Of a DNA stretch of 64,000 nt, positions 26,661-35,466 are shown piece after piece. A model generated the notes under the pieces. It worked only from the letters and a program-made list of their open reading frames with translations, did no database searches and was not told where the DNA came from. Each line of letters opens with the position of its first letter. Position 1 is the first letter of the stretch. This DNA comes from Streptomyces sp. SCSIO 75703 (lineage in GTDB: Bacteria > Actinomycetota > Actinomycetes > Streptomycetales > Streptomycetaceae), in NCBI RefSeq assembly GCF_036607905.1, contig NZ_CP144555.1, positions 1,054,001 to 1,118,000 of the forward strand, given 5' to 3'. Made by a program: the position numbers and the translations under genes.

Positions 26661-27707
26661 ATGGATCAGAACCTGTTCAACGAGATATGCCTGCAACAGC
26701 TCACGCTGTCCGGTGTCCACGAGGGCGAGACCGTGGCGGTGCTGACCCGGGGCGCGGAGCGGCTGGAGTACGCCGACGCGTTCCTGTGGGCGGTGCGGAA
26801 ACTTGGCGCGCAGGGGTTCCACCTGCGGATGCCCGCGCCGTCGTCCGTCTCCGGGGCCTGGGCGGTCGGTGATTCCGGTCTGGCCGGCAACCCGCGCGCG
26901 GTGGAGGCGCTCAAGGGCGTCGACATGCTCGTCGACTGCGCCTTCCTGCTCTTCAGCGAGGAGCAGTTCGAGATCCAGGCCGCGGGCACCCGCATCCTCA
27001 CGGCCGTCGAGCCCGCGCCCCTGCTCGCCCGCCTGATGCCCACGCGCGAGCTGAGGGAGCGCGTCGAGGTCGGTGCCGAGCTGCTGGCCAAGGCGCAGAC
27101 GATGCGCATCACCAGCCCGCACGGCACCGACGTCACCTACCGCCTCGGCGTCTATCCCACGGTGAGCGAGTACGGCTACACCGACGAGCCCGGCCGCTGG
27201 GACCACTGGCCGGCGGCGTTCGTGTTCACCGGTGGCGCCGACGACGGTGTCGACGGGACGATCGTGCTCGCCCCCGGCGATGTGCTGCTGCCGTTCAACA
27301 CCTATGTGCAGACTCCGGTGAAGCTCACCATCGAACAGGGCTTCATCAGGGACATCCGGGGGCTGGACGGGCACTCCGGCCTGGACGCCGACCTGCTCTC
27401 CTCGTACATCAAGTCCTTCGACGACCCCCGCGGCTACGGCATGTCGCACGTCGGCTGGGGGCTGGACGAACGCGCCCACTGGCACGGCCTGACCCAGTTC
27501 GGCGGAGGGATGGGCATGGAACTGCGCAGCTTCTACGGCAACGTGATGTTCTCCATCGGCCCGAACAACGAACTCGGCGGCCCCAACGACACCGCCTGCC
27601 ACTTCGACATCCCGATGCGCGGCTGCTCCCTCCACCTCGACGACGAGCTGATCGTCGACGCCGGCGAGTTGACCGTCCCCGAGATGCGCCCCGCGGCCAA
27701 GCCCTGA
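26661..27707 (+). CDS. nicX: 2,5-dihydroxypyridine 5,6-dioxygenase
   Basis: An extradiol-type, Fe(II)-dependent dioxygenase that opens 2,5-dihydroxypyridine to N-formylmaleamate. The 348 residues match NicX of Pseudomonas putida through most of their length, for example AGNPRAVEALKGVDMLVDC, SEYGYTDEPGRWDHWP and VLAPGDVLLPF. The iron ligands are H263 (GMSHVGWGL), H314 and D316 (ACHFDIPMR), corresponding to H265/H318/D320 of NicX. This fold is rare, so the assignment is firm. ACGGAGGT lies 10 bases upstream of the ATG. It heads a unit continuing with nicE and the hydroxylase genes. Confidence 0.95.
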   Translation: MDQNLFNEICLQQLTLSGVHEGETVAVLTRGAERLEYADAFLWAVRKLGAQGFHLRMPAPSSVSGAWAVGDSGLAGNPRAVEALKGVDMLVDCAFLLFSEEQFEIQAAGTRILTAVEPAPLLARLMPTRELRERVEVGAELLAKAQTMRITSPHGTDVTYRLGVYPTVSEYGYTDEPGRWDHWPAAFVFTGGADDGVDGTIVLAPGDVLLPFNTYVQTPVKLTIEQGFIRDIRGLDGHSGLDADLLSSYIKSFDDPRGYGMSHVGWGLDERAHWHGLTQFGGGMGMELRSFYGNVMFSIGPNNELGGPNDTACHFDIPMRGCSLHLDDELIVDAGELTVPEMRPAAKP

Positions 27708-27872
27708 CGGCACGCTCCGGGGGCCTTGCCCGGACGCGTCGTCCCGCCGACGGGGAAGTGACGCGCCGCGGGCAGCGGGGTGAGCGGCAAGGACCCGGAC
27801 CCCTCCGCCTGGTTTCCCCCCGGGTGCGCCCCACCGGCCCCCGGTTCCCTCCGCCGACCCAGCACAAGGAAA

Positions 27873-28709
27873 ATGGTGTCCCTGATGACCGACCAGTACC
27901 GTGACCACCACGTGGGCCTGATCGTCCCGAGCTCCAACCTGACGATGGAGACCGAACTGCCCAGGATGCTGCGCGCCCGGGAGGAGGACGATCCGGCCAA
28001 CCGATTCGTCTTCCACTCGGCGCGGGCCCGGATGCAGCACGTCACCCCCGAGCAACTGCGCGCGATGAACGCCCAGGCCGAGCGGGCCGCGGTCGAGCTG
28101 GCCGACGCGCGCCCGGACGTCGTCGCCACCGCCTGCCTCGTGGCGATCATGGCGCAGGGCCCCGGATACCACTGCACCGCGGAGGAGTCGATCGCCTCGG
28201 CGCTGCGGGCCGAGGGGAGCACGGCGCCGGTCGTCTCCAGCGCGGGAGCACTGCTGTCCGGCATCGCCGCCCTCGGCGCCCGACGCGTGGCGATCATCAC
28301 GCCGTACATGAAGCCCCTCACCCAGGCTGTCGTGGAGTACCTGGAGGACGGGGGCATCGAGGTGGTCGACTCCCTGTCCCTGGAGGTTCCGGACAACCTC
28401 GCCGTGGCCCGGCTCGACCCCGCCGACCTCCGCACGCACTACCAGAAGCTCGACCTCGCCCGTGCCGACGCCCTGGTGCTCTCGGCCTGTGTGCAGATGC
28501 CCTCGCTGCCCTCGATCCAGGCGGTCGAGGACGAGGCCGGAATCCCGGTGCTGTCCGCGGCCACGGCCACGGCCCACAGGATCCTCACCGAACTCGGCCT
28601 GCCGCCCCGGGTGCCCGGCGCGGGAAGCCTGCTGAACGACACCGCGCCGGCCTCGTCCCGGACGGCGCACGCCCACGGTGCGCCGGGCCGGGAGACGGAG
28701 GCACCGTGA
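27873..28709 (+). CDS. nicE: Maleate cis-trans isomerase
   Basis: Converts maleate to fumarate, the last step of the nicotinate pathway. It belongs to the Asp/Glu racemase fold and has both catalytic cysteines: C88 in TACLVAIMAQG and C206 in LSACVQMPSL, plus the maleate-binding start GLIVPSSNLTMETELP. If translation starts at the later ATG (27885) these become C84 and C202, close to C82/C200 of known NicE. Start choice is open: AAGGA sits 2 bases from the ATG at 27873, 5 bases from a GTG at 27876 and 14 from the ATG at 27885. The stop overlaps the next start (GTGA). Confidence 0.92.
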   Translation: MVSLMTDQYRDHHVGLIVPSSNLTMETELPRMLRAREEDDPANRFVFHSARARMQHVTPEQLRAMNAQAERAAVELADARPDVVATACLVAIMAQGPGYHCTAEESIASALRAEGSTAPVVSSAGALLSGIAALGARRVAIITPYMKPLTQAVVEYLEDGGIEVVDSLSLEVPDNLAVARLDPADLRTHYQKLDLARADALVLSACVQMPSLPSIQAVEDEAGIPVLSAATATAHRILTELGLPPRVPGAGSLLNDTAPASSRTAHAHGAPGRETEAP

Positions 28710-31486
28710 CCGGGGAGAGGGCGCCGCGAGTGCTGCGGGTGAACGCCGTGGCCCATCCCGGTCCCGACGACCCGGCCGCACGCCTGTCGGACCACCTGCG
28801 CCGCGGGCTCGGGCTGACCGGGACGAAGGTCGGCTGCGGGACCGGGGACTGCGGGGCCTGCACGGTGATGATCGACGGGCAGCCGGCCTACAGCTGCCTG
28901 GTACCCGTCGGCCAGGTCGTCGGGCGCGAGGTCGTCACGGTGGAGGGCCTGGGTGGCTGCACCCGCACCGGGGCGGCGCTGCAGGAGTCGCTGCTGGCTC
29001 ACCAGGCGGTCCAGTGCGGGTTCTGTCTGCCGGGGATGCTCGTGACGGCCGCGGCGCTGCTCGAGGACGGCGCCGAGGTGACCGCGGAGCGGGTCCGTAC
29101 GGCGCTCGACGGCGTCCTGTGCCGGTGCACCGGATACCACAAGATCGTCGACGCGGTGACCGCCGTCGCGTCGGGTGCCCCACCGCCCTCCGCCCCCCGC
29201 ACGGCGAAGGCGGGGAGCGCGGTGGGGTCCCCGTTGCGCCGGCTCGACGGCGCCGCGAAGACGGCCGGGACCGACCTCTTCGCGGCCGACGGGATCCCCC
29301 GGGACGCCCTGCTGGCACGGGCGGTCCGGTCCCCTCACGACCGCGCACGGTTCGCACTCGGCGACCTGGCGGCCTATCGCGCCGCGCATCCCGGCCTCGC
29401 GCTCGTGCTCACGGCCGCCGATGTTCCCGGGCGGAACCTGCACGGCGTCGCCCCGGCCTTCGCCGACCAGCCGGTCCTCGCCGAGGAGCACACCCGGTTC
29501 CGGGGCGAGGCGGTCGCCCTGGTGGTCGGGGAACGCGCCGTCGTCGAGGCACTCGACCTCGACCGCTTCCCGGTGGTCTGGACCCCCCTCGAACCGATCC
29601 GCACCGTCGCCGACGGACTGCGCGCCGGGGCGCCGCCGATCCACTCCCACCGGCCGGACAACGTCCTGATCGAGGGCGGCTGCCGGACCGGGGACGCGAC
29701 GGCGGCCCTCGACGCGTCGCACGTGCTGGTCGAAGGCCGCTTCACCACACAGTTCGTCGAGCACGCCTACCTCGAACCCGAGGCCGGCTGGGCCGTGGCG
29801 GAGGGCACGGGCGTCGCGGTGTACTCCTGCACCCAGGCACCGCACGCACACCGCGCGGATCTCGCGCGCATCCTCGCCCTCGACCCCGAGCAGGTGCGTG
29901 TGGTGCCCACCGCGGTCGGGGGCGGCTTCGGCGGCAAACTCGATCTGACCACCCAGCCGTTCGTCGCGCTCGCGGCGCTGGCGACGGGACGTCCGGTGGC
30001 CATGGTCTACACGCGCGCGGAGTCGATGGCGACGTCGACCAAACGTCACCCTGCCGTGCTGCGTGCCCGGATGGGGGCCACGGCCGACGGCCGGATCACC
30101 GGGATCGAGTTCGACGGGGACTACAACACCGGGGCCTACGCCTCCTGGGGCAGCGCGGTCGCGACCCGCGTCCCGATCAGCGCCGCCGGCCCCTACGTGG
30201 TGCCCGCCTACCGGGCCCGCACCCGGGCCGTGCACACCAACATCACACCGGCGGGAGCGTTCCGCGGCTTCGGCGTCCCGCAGACGCTGGTCGGCCAGGA
30301 GCAGTTGATCGACGAGTTGGCCGACGCGTGCGGCGTGGACCCCCTGGAGTTCCGGATCCGCAACGCGCTGAGGCCCGGCGACACCACGGTCACCGGACAG
30401 GTCCTGCGCGACAGCGTCGGCATCGTCGAATGCCTCCAGGCCCTGCGGCCCCGGTGGTCGCGGGCGCGGGCCGCGTGCGTGTCGTTCAACCGGCACGGTG
30501 GCAGGTTCCGGCGGGGCGCCGGGATCGCCGCGTTCCTCTACGGCTGCGGCAACACCGCCCTGTCGAACCCGTCCACCATCCGGTTCGGGATCCGGCCCGA
30601 CGGGACCCCGGTGCTGCACCAGGGCGCCGTGGACGCCGGCCAGGGCGCCAACACCGTGATCCCCCAGATCGCCGCGGACGCGCTGGGCGTGCCGGTCACC
30701 TCCCTGGAGATCATCGGCCCGGACACCTCCCGCACCCCCGACTGCGGGCGCACCTCGGCGTCCCGCCAGACGTTCGTCACGGGACGGGCCGCCAAGGACG
30801 CCGGCCGGGCGCTGCGCGAACAGATACTCAAGGGCCGCGACATCGCGGCAACCGCCCTCCTGGAACCGGGCGAGGGCACACTGCGCCTGCGCGACGACTT
30901 CCGCTGCGTCGATGTCGACCTGCGGTCGCTCCCGCGAGACGAGTTCGGCTACGTGTTCAGGGCGGAGGAGACCTTCGACCCGCCCACCACGACCCTCGAC
31001 GGCGACGGGCAGGGCTCGCCCTATGCGGTCTACGCGTTCGGCGCCCACCTCGCCGAGGTCCAGGTCGACACCGAGACCGGACAGGTGGAGGTCCGCCGGG
31101 TCACCGCGGCCCACGACGTGGGGCGCGCCGTCAACCCCACCCTGCTGGAGGGGCAGTTGGAGGGGGGCATCGCCCAGGGCATCGGCATGGCACTGGTCGA
31201 GGACTACGTGCCGGGACAGACCGACAACCTCTACGACTACGAGATTCCCCGCGCGACCCAGATGCCGTCGGTCGAGTCGCTCTTCATCGAGTCGCCGTCG
31301 GACCTGGGTCCCTTCGGCGCGAAGGGCATCGGCGAACCGGCCCTGGTCCCCACCCCGGCCGCGGTCCTCAACGCGCTGAGTCACGCGATCGGGGGCCGCG
31401 TCCGCAGCACGCCGGCCAGTCCCCGGCGGGTGCTCGCGGCGCTGGCGGATCACGCGGTCGCCGCTTCGGGGGGAGGCCGGTCATGA
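28706..31486 (+). CDS. Nicotinate dehydrogenase, fused [2Fe-2S] and molybdopterin chain
   Basis: A 926-residue xanthine-oxidase-family hydroxylase chain that should convert nicotinate to 6-hydroxynicotinate. Residues 1-150 hold two [2Fe-2S] clusters: C44, C49, C52, C64 (plant-ferredoxin type) and C104, C107, C139, C141. From about residue 175 the molybdenum part follows, with GGGFGGK, AFRGFGVPQ, GAVDAGQGANT and the C-terminal GAKGIGEPAL that bears the catalytic glutamate. Small and large subunits are thus one polypeptide. There are no cytochrome c motifs (no CxxCH), unlike Pseudomonas NicB. The GTG at 28706 overlaps the nicE stop, and the stop overlaps the FAD-subunit gene. The substrate is inferred from the pathway context. 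Confidence 0.88.
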   Translation: MTGERAPRVLRVNAVAHPGPDDPAARLSDHLRRGLGLTGTKVGCGTGDCGACTVMIDGQPAYSCLVPVGQVVGREVVTVEGLGGCTRTGAALQESLLAHQAVQCGFCLPGMLVTAAALLEDGAEVTAERVRTALDGVLCRCTGYHKIVDAVTAVASGAPPPSAPRTAKAGSAVGSPLRRLDGAAKTAGTDLFAADGIPRDALLARAVRSPHDRARFALGDLAAYRAAHPGLALVLTAADVPGRNLHGVAPAFADQPVLAEEHTRFRGEAVALVVGERAVVEALDLDRFPVVWTPLEPIRTVADGLRAGAPPIHSHRPDNVLIEGGCRTGDATAALDASHVLVEGRFTTQFVEHAYLEPEAGWAVAEGTGVAVYSCTQAPHAHRADLARILALDPEQVRVVPTAVGGGFGGKLDLTTQPFVALAALATGRPVAMVYTRAESMATSTKRHPAVLRARMGATADGRITGIEFDGDYNTGAYASWGSAVATRVPISAAGPYVVPAYRARTRAVHTNITPAGAFRGFGVPQTLVGQEQLIDELADACGVDPLEFRIRNALRPGDTTVTGQVLRDSVGIVECLQALRPRWSRARAACVSFNRHGGRFRRGAGIAAFLYGCGNTALSNPSTIRFGIRPDGTPVLHQGAVDAGQGANTVIPQIAADALGVPVTSLEIIGPDTSRTPDCGRTSASRQTFVTGRAAKDAGRALREQILKGRDIAATALLEPGEGTLRLRDDFRCVDVDLRSLPRDEFGYVFRAEETFDPPTTTLDGDGQGSPYAVYAFGAHLAEVQVDTETGQVEVRRVTAAHDVGRAVNPTLLEGQLEGGIAQGIGMALVEDYVPGQTDNLYDYEIPRATQMPSVESLFIESPSDLGPFGAKGIGEPALVPTPAAVLNALSHAIGGRVRSTPASPRRVLAALADHAVAASGGGRS

Positions 31487-32409
31487 CGCACGGGAATCCC
31501 GGCGCCGGACACCCGGCCGCGCGAGGTCCACAGGAGCCCCCCGGCCGGGGCGGTGGCCGCCCCGGCGACACGCCGTCGTACGTCCTGCCCGCCTCGGTCG
31601 AGGAGGCGTGCGCCGTGCTCGCCGACGGACGCGGGCTCGTCCTGGCGGGGGCCACCGACCTGCTGGCGCGGGGCGACGCGCCTCTGACCGGCAGGAGCGT
31701 GGTCGATGTCACGCGGGTGGCGGGCCTCCGGGGAGTCGTGATCAGCGCGCACACGGTCCGTATCGGCGCGAGCACGACGTGGGGAGCGCTGGAGCGCGCC
31801 GAACTGCCTCCCGAACTGTGGGGCCTGCGAGAGGCCGCCGGGCGGGTCGGGAGCGTCCCTGTCCGGACCCGCGGCACCCTGGGCGGAAACCTCTGCACCG
31901 CGTCACCGGTCTCCGACGGCATTCCGCCTCTGCTGACGCTGGAGGCCGACGTGGAACTCCGTTCGCGCGCGGGTGTCCGACGGCTTCCGCTGAGCGAGTT
32001 CCTCGTCACGAAACACACCACCCGGCTCGGCCCCGGGGAACTGCTCACCGCCGTGATCGTGCGGCGCCCCTCGTCCGCGACCCGGTCGGGCTTCCTCAAG
32101 CTCGGCCGTACGACGGGGTCGACGGTGGCCGTCGTCAACGCCGCGCTCCGCGTCGACTGGACGCCGGACGCGAGGGTCGAACGGATCGCCGTGGCGATCG
32201 GCGGAGCCGCTCCCCTGCCGGTCCGGCTCACCGCACTCGAGAAGCGTCTCACCGGGGCCGACCGGAACGGTCTGAGCCGTTCCTTGGAGATCGGAGAGGG
32301 CGACCTGACCGGGCTGACCCCGCTGTCCGATCACCGGGCGGACGCGGAGTACCGCCGTACGCAAGCCGCCGTGGCCGTGTGCCACCTCCTGACCGCCGCG
32401 GTCGGGTGA
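31483..32409 (+). CDS. Nicotinate dehydrogenase, FAD subunit (CoxM/XdhB type)
   Basis: A 308-residue FAD-binding subunit of the molybdenum hydroxylase. After a Pro/Gly-rich stretch of about 30 residues come the FAD diphosphate loop GRGLVLAGATDLLARG, the second FAD motif RTRGTLGGNLCTASPVSDGIPPLL and the C-terminal CO_deh_flav_C domain. It passes electrons from the FeS clusters to NAD+ or another acceptor. The ATG overlaps the stop of the FeS-Mo chain (ATGA), so the two are coupled. Its presence shows that this nicotinate dehydrogenase is built like xanthine or carbon monoxide dehydrogenases rather than like NicAB. Confidence 0.9.
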   Translation: MTHGNPGAGHPAARGPQEPPGRGGGRPGDTPSYVLPASVEEACAVLADGRGLVLAGATDLLARGDAPLTGRSVVDVTRVAGLRGVVISAHTVRIGASTTWGALERAELPPELWGLREAAGRVGSVPVRTRGTLGGNLCTASPVSDGIPPLLTLEADVELRSRAGVRRLPLSEFLVTKHTTRLGPGELLTAVIVRRPSSATRSGFLKLGRTTGSTVAVVNAALRVDWTPDARVERIAVAIGGAAPLPVRLTALEKRLTGADRNGLSRSLEIGEGDLTGLTPLSDHRADAEYRRTQAAVAVCHLLTAAVG

Positions 32410-32477
32410 ACCACGCGCCCCCGCGGCTTCGCGGACGCCTTCGCTGATCACAGTCTTCCCCGGCCACCCCCTTCCCC

Positions 32478-32499
32478 GATAGTCAGTGTTCGGACTATC
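32478..32499. promoter_or_regulatory. nicC operator copy 4, perfect palindrome
   Basis: GATAGTC and GACTATC form a perfect 7-bp inverted repeat separated by AGTGTTCG. This is the best copy of the cluster operator and lies 95 bases upstream of nicC. GATAGT itself could serve as the -10, so bound repressor would cover the promoter. Confidence 0.72.
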
Positions 32500-32593
32500 T
32501 TGAGGGTGTCCGGGCGCGCCACCGGGACACCGTCTTCCCGCGTGCCCCGCCTCCCTATCGCCCCACCATGAACATCGCCTCAGGAGAGAACCC

Positions 32594-33862
32594 ATGGCAG
32601 CCAGTCAGTCATTCACGGTCACCGTTGTCGGAGGCGGACTCGGAGGTCTGACCACCGCCCTCGCCCTGCGCCGGCGCGGCCTGCGCACAGTCGTGCTGGA
32701 GCAGGCGCCACAGCTCGGTGAGGTCGGCGCCGGCATCCAGACGGCGCCCAACGCCAGCCGCATCCTGTTCGGGCTCGGCCTGCGCCACCGCATGGCGGCG
32801 ATCAAGACCGAACCCCAGGACCAGGTCCGGCGACGCTGGCAGGACGGCAGCATCATCGCCTCGCTGCCCCTGGGTGAGCGGGTCAAGCGCGAATACGGCG
32901 CCCCCTACTGGCACTACCACCGGGCGGATCTGCACAGGATCCTGCTCGACGCCTGCGTCGACCCCGGCGGTCCCGGGCCGGTCACCGAGATCCACACGGG
33001 GGCGCAGGTCGCCGGCATCGACCGGACCGACGCCACCCGCCCCGTCGCGGTCACCGCCGACGGGCGCCGTTTCGCCGGGGACGTCCTGGTCGGCGCGGAC
33101 GGCATCCGCTCGGCCGTGCGGGACGCCGCGGGTTTCGACGACACCCTCGAGTTCTCCGGGGAGATGTGCTTCCGCGCGCTGATACCCGGGGACAAGATCG
33201 CGGCCGACCCGGCGACCCGGTTCCTGCTCGACCGCTACCACTCCACGATCTGGTACGGGCCGGACCGCCATCTGGTGCACTACTGCATCCGCGGCGGCGA
33301 GTTCCTCAACGTGGTCGCCGTGGTGCCCAACACCTTGGACACCAGCGGCGCCTGGACTCTCCCCGCGACCGCGGACGAACTCGTGGCCGCCTTCCCCGGC
33401 TGGGACGACCGGGTGGCGGCGATGCTGTCCAAGGCCGAGGGCGACGCCACGAAGTGGGCGCTGTTCCACCGCCGCCGGGACCCGGTGTGGGTCGACGGGC
33501 GCATCGCGCTCCTCGGTGACGCCTGCCATGCGATGCTGCCCTACCAGGCCCAGGGCGCCTCGCAGGCCATGGAGGACGCGGCCGTGCTCGCCGAGGAACT
33601 GGGCGCGGTCACCCGCGAGGGAATCGACGCCGCCCTCGTGCGCTACGTCTCACGCCGCGCCACACACGCCGGGATGGTGCAGGACGCCTCCCTGGAGAAC
33701 ATGCGCTTCTACCATCTGCCCGACGGCCCCGAGCAGCTTCGGCGCGATCAGCTCCTGCGCGACTTCAACGGCGAGTCCGACGTCTCGTACGACTGGCTGT
33801 GGAACGGCACCCCGCTCAACGACCACGACGTCGAGTCACACGCCTACCCGTTCGCCCGCTGA
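32594..33862 (+). CDS. nicC: 6-hydroxynicotinate 3-monooxygenase
   Basis: A class A flavoprotein monooxygenase of 422 residues. It has the FAD motif VVGGGLGGLTTALALRRRG, EVGAGIQTAPNASRIL, the arginine/histidine substrate region GAPYWHYHRADLHRILL, GADGIRSAVR and the second FAD motif LLGDACHAMLPYQAQGASQAMEDAAVLAEEL. Salicylate hydroxylase-like enzymes share this layout; context decides for NicC, which decarboxylates and hydroxylates 6-hydroxynicotinate to 2,5-dihydroxypyridine, the NicX substrate. The REYGAPYWHYHRADLH region resembles REYGAAYITIHRGDLH of Pseudomonas NicC. It is transcribed alone from its own operator-bearing promoter and ends at a strong hairpin. Confidence 0.88.
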   Translation: MAASQSFTVTVVGGGLGGLTTALALRRRGLRTVVLEQAPQLGEVGAGIQTAPNASRILFGLGLRHRMAAIKTEPQDQVRRRWQDGSIIASLPLGERVKREYGAPYWHYHRADLHRILLDACVDPGGPGPVTEIHTGAQVAGIDRTDATRPVAVTADGRRFAGDVLVGADGIRSAVRDAAGFDDTLEFSGEMCFRALIPGDKIAADPATRFLLDRYHSTIWYGPDRHLVHYCIRGGEFLNVVAVVPNTLDTSGAWTLPATADELVAAFPGWDDRVAAMLSKAEGDATKWALFHRRRDPVWVDGRIALLGDACHAMLPYQAQGASQAMEDAAVLAEELGAVTREGIDAALVRYVSRRATHAGMVQDASLENMRFYHLPDGPEQLRRDQLLRDFNGESDVSYDWLWNGTPLNDHDVESHAYPFAR

Positions 33863-33888
33863 GTCACCTCGCCGCGTCCAGGCGCCGC

Positions 33889-33916
33889 GCCGTCGCCGTC
33901 GCCGTCGCCGTCGCCG
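33889..33916 (+). repeat. GCCGTC hexamer microsatellite
   Basis: Four perfect copies of GCCGTC (33889-33912) plus a partial fifth, just after the nicC stop. Another short tandem run, TTCGGGT in three copies and a part, lies at 33957-33982. Both are in the convergent gap between nicC and nicR. Confidence 0.8.
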
Positions 33917-33920
33917 GCCA

Positions 33921-33960
33921 CGAAGCCACAGCCCCGCCCTCGCGAGCGGCTGTGGCTTCG
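33921..33960. terminator. Strong hairpin after nicC
   Basis: CGAAGCCACAGCC (33921-33933) and GGCTGTGGCTTCG (33948-33960) form a 13-bp perfect stem with a 14-base loop, 59 bases after the nicC stop. Confidence 0.75.
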
Positions 33961-34105
33961 GGTTTCGGGTTTCGGGTTTCGGCGGTGACGCCTCCTCGCC
34001 CGCCCTCGCCCGAGCCTTCCGAGGGCATCACGGCGATGCCGCGGTGCCGTCTCCGGACACCGGCGTGGTGCGGCCGGGTGACGACCGGCGATCAGCCCAA
34101 CCGGT

Positions 34106-34133
34106 CCGGTTGATCACTGCTGTGGTCAACCGG
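34106..34133 (-). terminator. Hairpin after nicR
   Basis: CCGGTTGA and TCAACCGG form an 8-bp perfect stem with a 12-base loop, 35 bases past the nicR stop on the minus strand. Confidence 0.55.
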
Positions 34134-34167
34134 CGCCCCGCCCGGCGCACTCCGAGCCGCCCGGCGT

Positions 34168-34671
34168 TCAGTCCTCGACCAGGCTTTCCCAGTACTCGGA
34201 CAACGCGTTGAGCTGCCGCAGAAGCGCCTCTTGCTCCGCTTCCGTACAGCCCTTCATCAAGAGCCGGTCAAGCGCTCTCGCCCGCGCGTACGCGTCCCGC
34301 AGCGTCGTCGCGCCGTCGTCCGTGAGATGCAGCAGACGTTTGCGGCCGTCCTCGGCGGGAGTCGACCGCGTGATGAGCCCGCGCGCCTCGAGCCGCCCGA
34401 CCAGGCTGCCCATGGTCGACCTGTCCAGCGCGACCGCTCGCGCGAGGAAACCCTGCTCCACACCGGGGTAGGCGTCGACAGCCGTCAATACCGCGAACTG
34501 GGCGCCGGTCAGCACCGGGTCGACATGGCGCTGCCATGCCGCCACGTACGCGGCATTCAGGCGCCGGGCCACATAGCCGGGTGCGTTGAGCAGATCCGGC
34601 GGCGCCGGCAGCTCGGAGCCCCCTGCCGCCTTCCCGCCCGCCCGGCCGTTCCTACCCTTCCCCTCAGTCAT
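34168..34671 (-). CDS. nicR: MarR-family regulator, candidate NicR of the nicotinate cluster
   Basis: A 167-residue MarR-family winged-helix protein. The recognition region AVALDRSTMGSLVGRLEARGLITRSTPAEDGRKRLLHLTDDG (in parts) is standard, and the LDRSTMGSLV helix resembles that of Pseudomonas NicR, a MarR repressor relieved by 6-hydroxynicotinate. It closes the cluster, convergent with nicC, and is the only one-component regulator of this type nearby, so it is the best candidate for the four-copy operator. I see no copy of that operator before its own gene. The start is uncertain: ATG at 34671 or 34680, both with weak RBS. Confidence 0.82.
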   Translation of the reverse strand: MTEGKGRNGRAGGKAAGGSELPAPPDLLNAPGYVARRLNAAYVAAWQRHVDPVLTGAQFAVLTAVDAYPGVEQGFLARAVALDRSTMGSLVGRLEARGLITRSTPAEDGRKRLLHLTDDGATTLRDAYARARALDRLLMKGCTEAEQEALLRQLNALSEYWESLVED

Positions 34672-34932
34672 GATTCTCATTCCATCACGGATAGCCGGGC
34701 ACAGGTCCCCGGGTCCGAAGGACGACGCCCCCGAATCCGAGCCGCCCGGCCCGACATATCCCGGAGTCATGGCACATGCCTCCTCCCTCCCGCCCGGCCG
34801 CGCGAGCGCGCGGTGCGCGTGAGCGCGCCACGCGCGTGAGATCCGCGGGGGCGGGCGGGTTTCGTCACGGCCCCGCGGATGACGGCCGGGGCGGGTTTCG
34901 TCACGCCCCGTGGCAGACGGCGGGACCGGCCG

Positions 34933-35466
34933 TCATCCGACCCGGGCGGCGATGGCCCGCGCGCACTCCATCGACTCCGCCCGTGTGGTGTCCACCTCCA
35001 GGTCGTAGACCACGCCCCGGTGGACCGCTTCGGCCTGGGAGGCGGCCATCCCGACGATCCGGTCGCCGCGTGCGACCTCGCGGCCCGCGGCCACCGCGCC
35101 GTCGCACCGGACGCCGACCCACAGCACCCGCAGGTCGCCCAGGGCCTTCCGCCACCGCTGCTGCGAGTCCGCCCCGCCGAGGAAGACCTCGTCGAGGACG
35201 ACCCGGGCACCCGCACGGGCCATCGCGGCGACCCCCGCGGTCCAGGCCGCCTCCAGCGCCCGGAACTCCGGCCCGACGCTCACCCCTCCGTCGGGGGCGA
35301 ACGCGATCCCGCCCTCCGACTCCTGCAGGGACGCGGGCATCACGTCGATCAGCGTGTCGGTCCCGAGCGCCAGCCACGGATCCGGCAGCACCGCCTGCAG
35401 ACACCGGACGATCCCGGACTTCCCGGAGCTGGACCCGCCGTTGAGCACGATCACGTCAGTCTTCAC
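34933..35466 (-). CDS. Chloramphenicol phosphotransferase-like (CPT) kinase
   Basis: A 177-residue P-loop protein of the CPT family. Walker A is [12 protein letters not shown] (residues 8-19), followed by the [12 protein letters not shown] segment with the aspartate that in CPT activates the substrate hydroxyl, and [10 protein letters not shown]. The C-terminal part contains [27 protein letters not shown], the lid and closing helix. The family phosphorylates small hydroxyl compounds; chloramphenicol is only one known substrate and resistance is not proven here. The start is taken as the GTG at 35466, directly before the first strand; its RBS is weak (GGTGG). Confidence 0.78.
   Translation of the reverse strand: MKTDVIVLNGGSSSGKSGIVRCLQAVLPDPWLALGTDTLIDVMPASLQESEGGIAFAPDGGVSVGPEFRALEAAWTAGVAAMARAGARVVLDEVFLGGADSQQRWRKALGDLRVLWVGVRCDGAVAAGREVARGDRIVGMAASQAEAVHRGVVYDLEVDTTRAESMECARAIAARVG

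Noticed and set aside
28678..32409. A 1243-codon + frame running through the hydroxylase genes
   Set aside because: Only its last 308 codons (31483-32409) are real, as the FAD subunit; the rest is out of frame with the FeS-Mo chain.
33889..33982. CRISPR-like repeat array after nicC
   Set aside because: These are head-to-tail hexamer and heptamer microsatellites without spacers.
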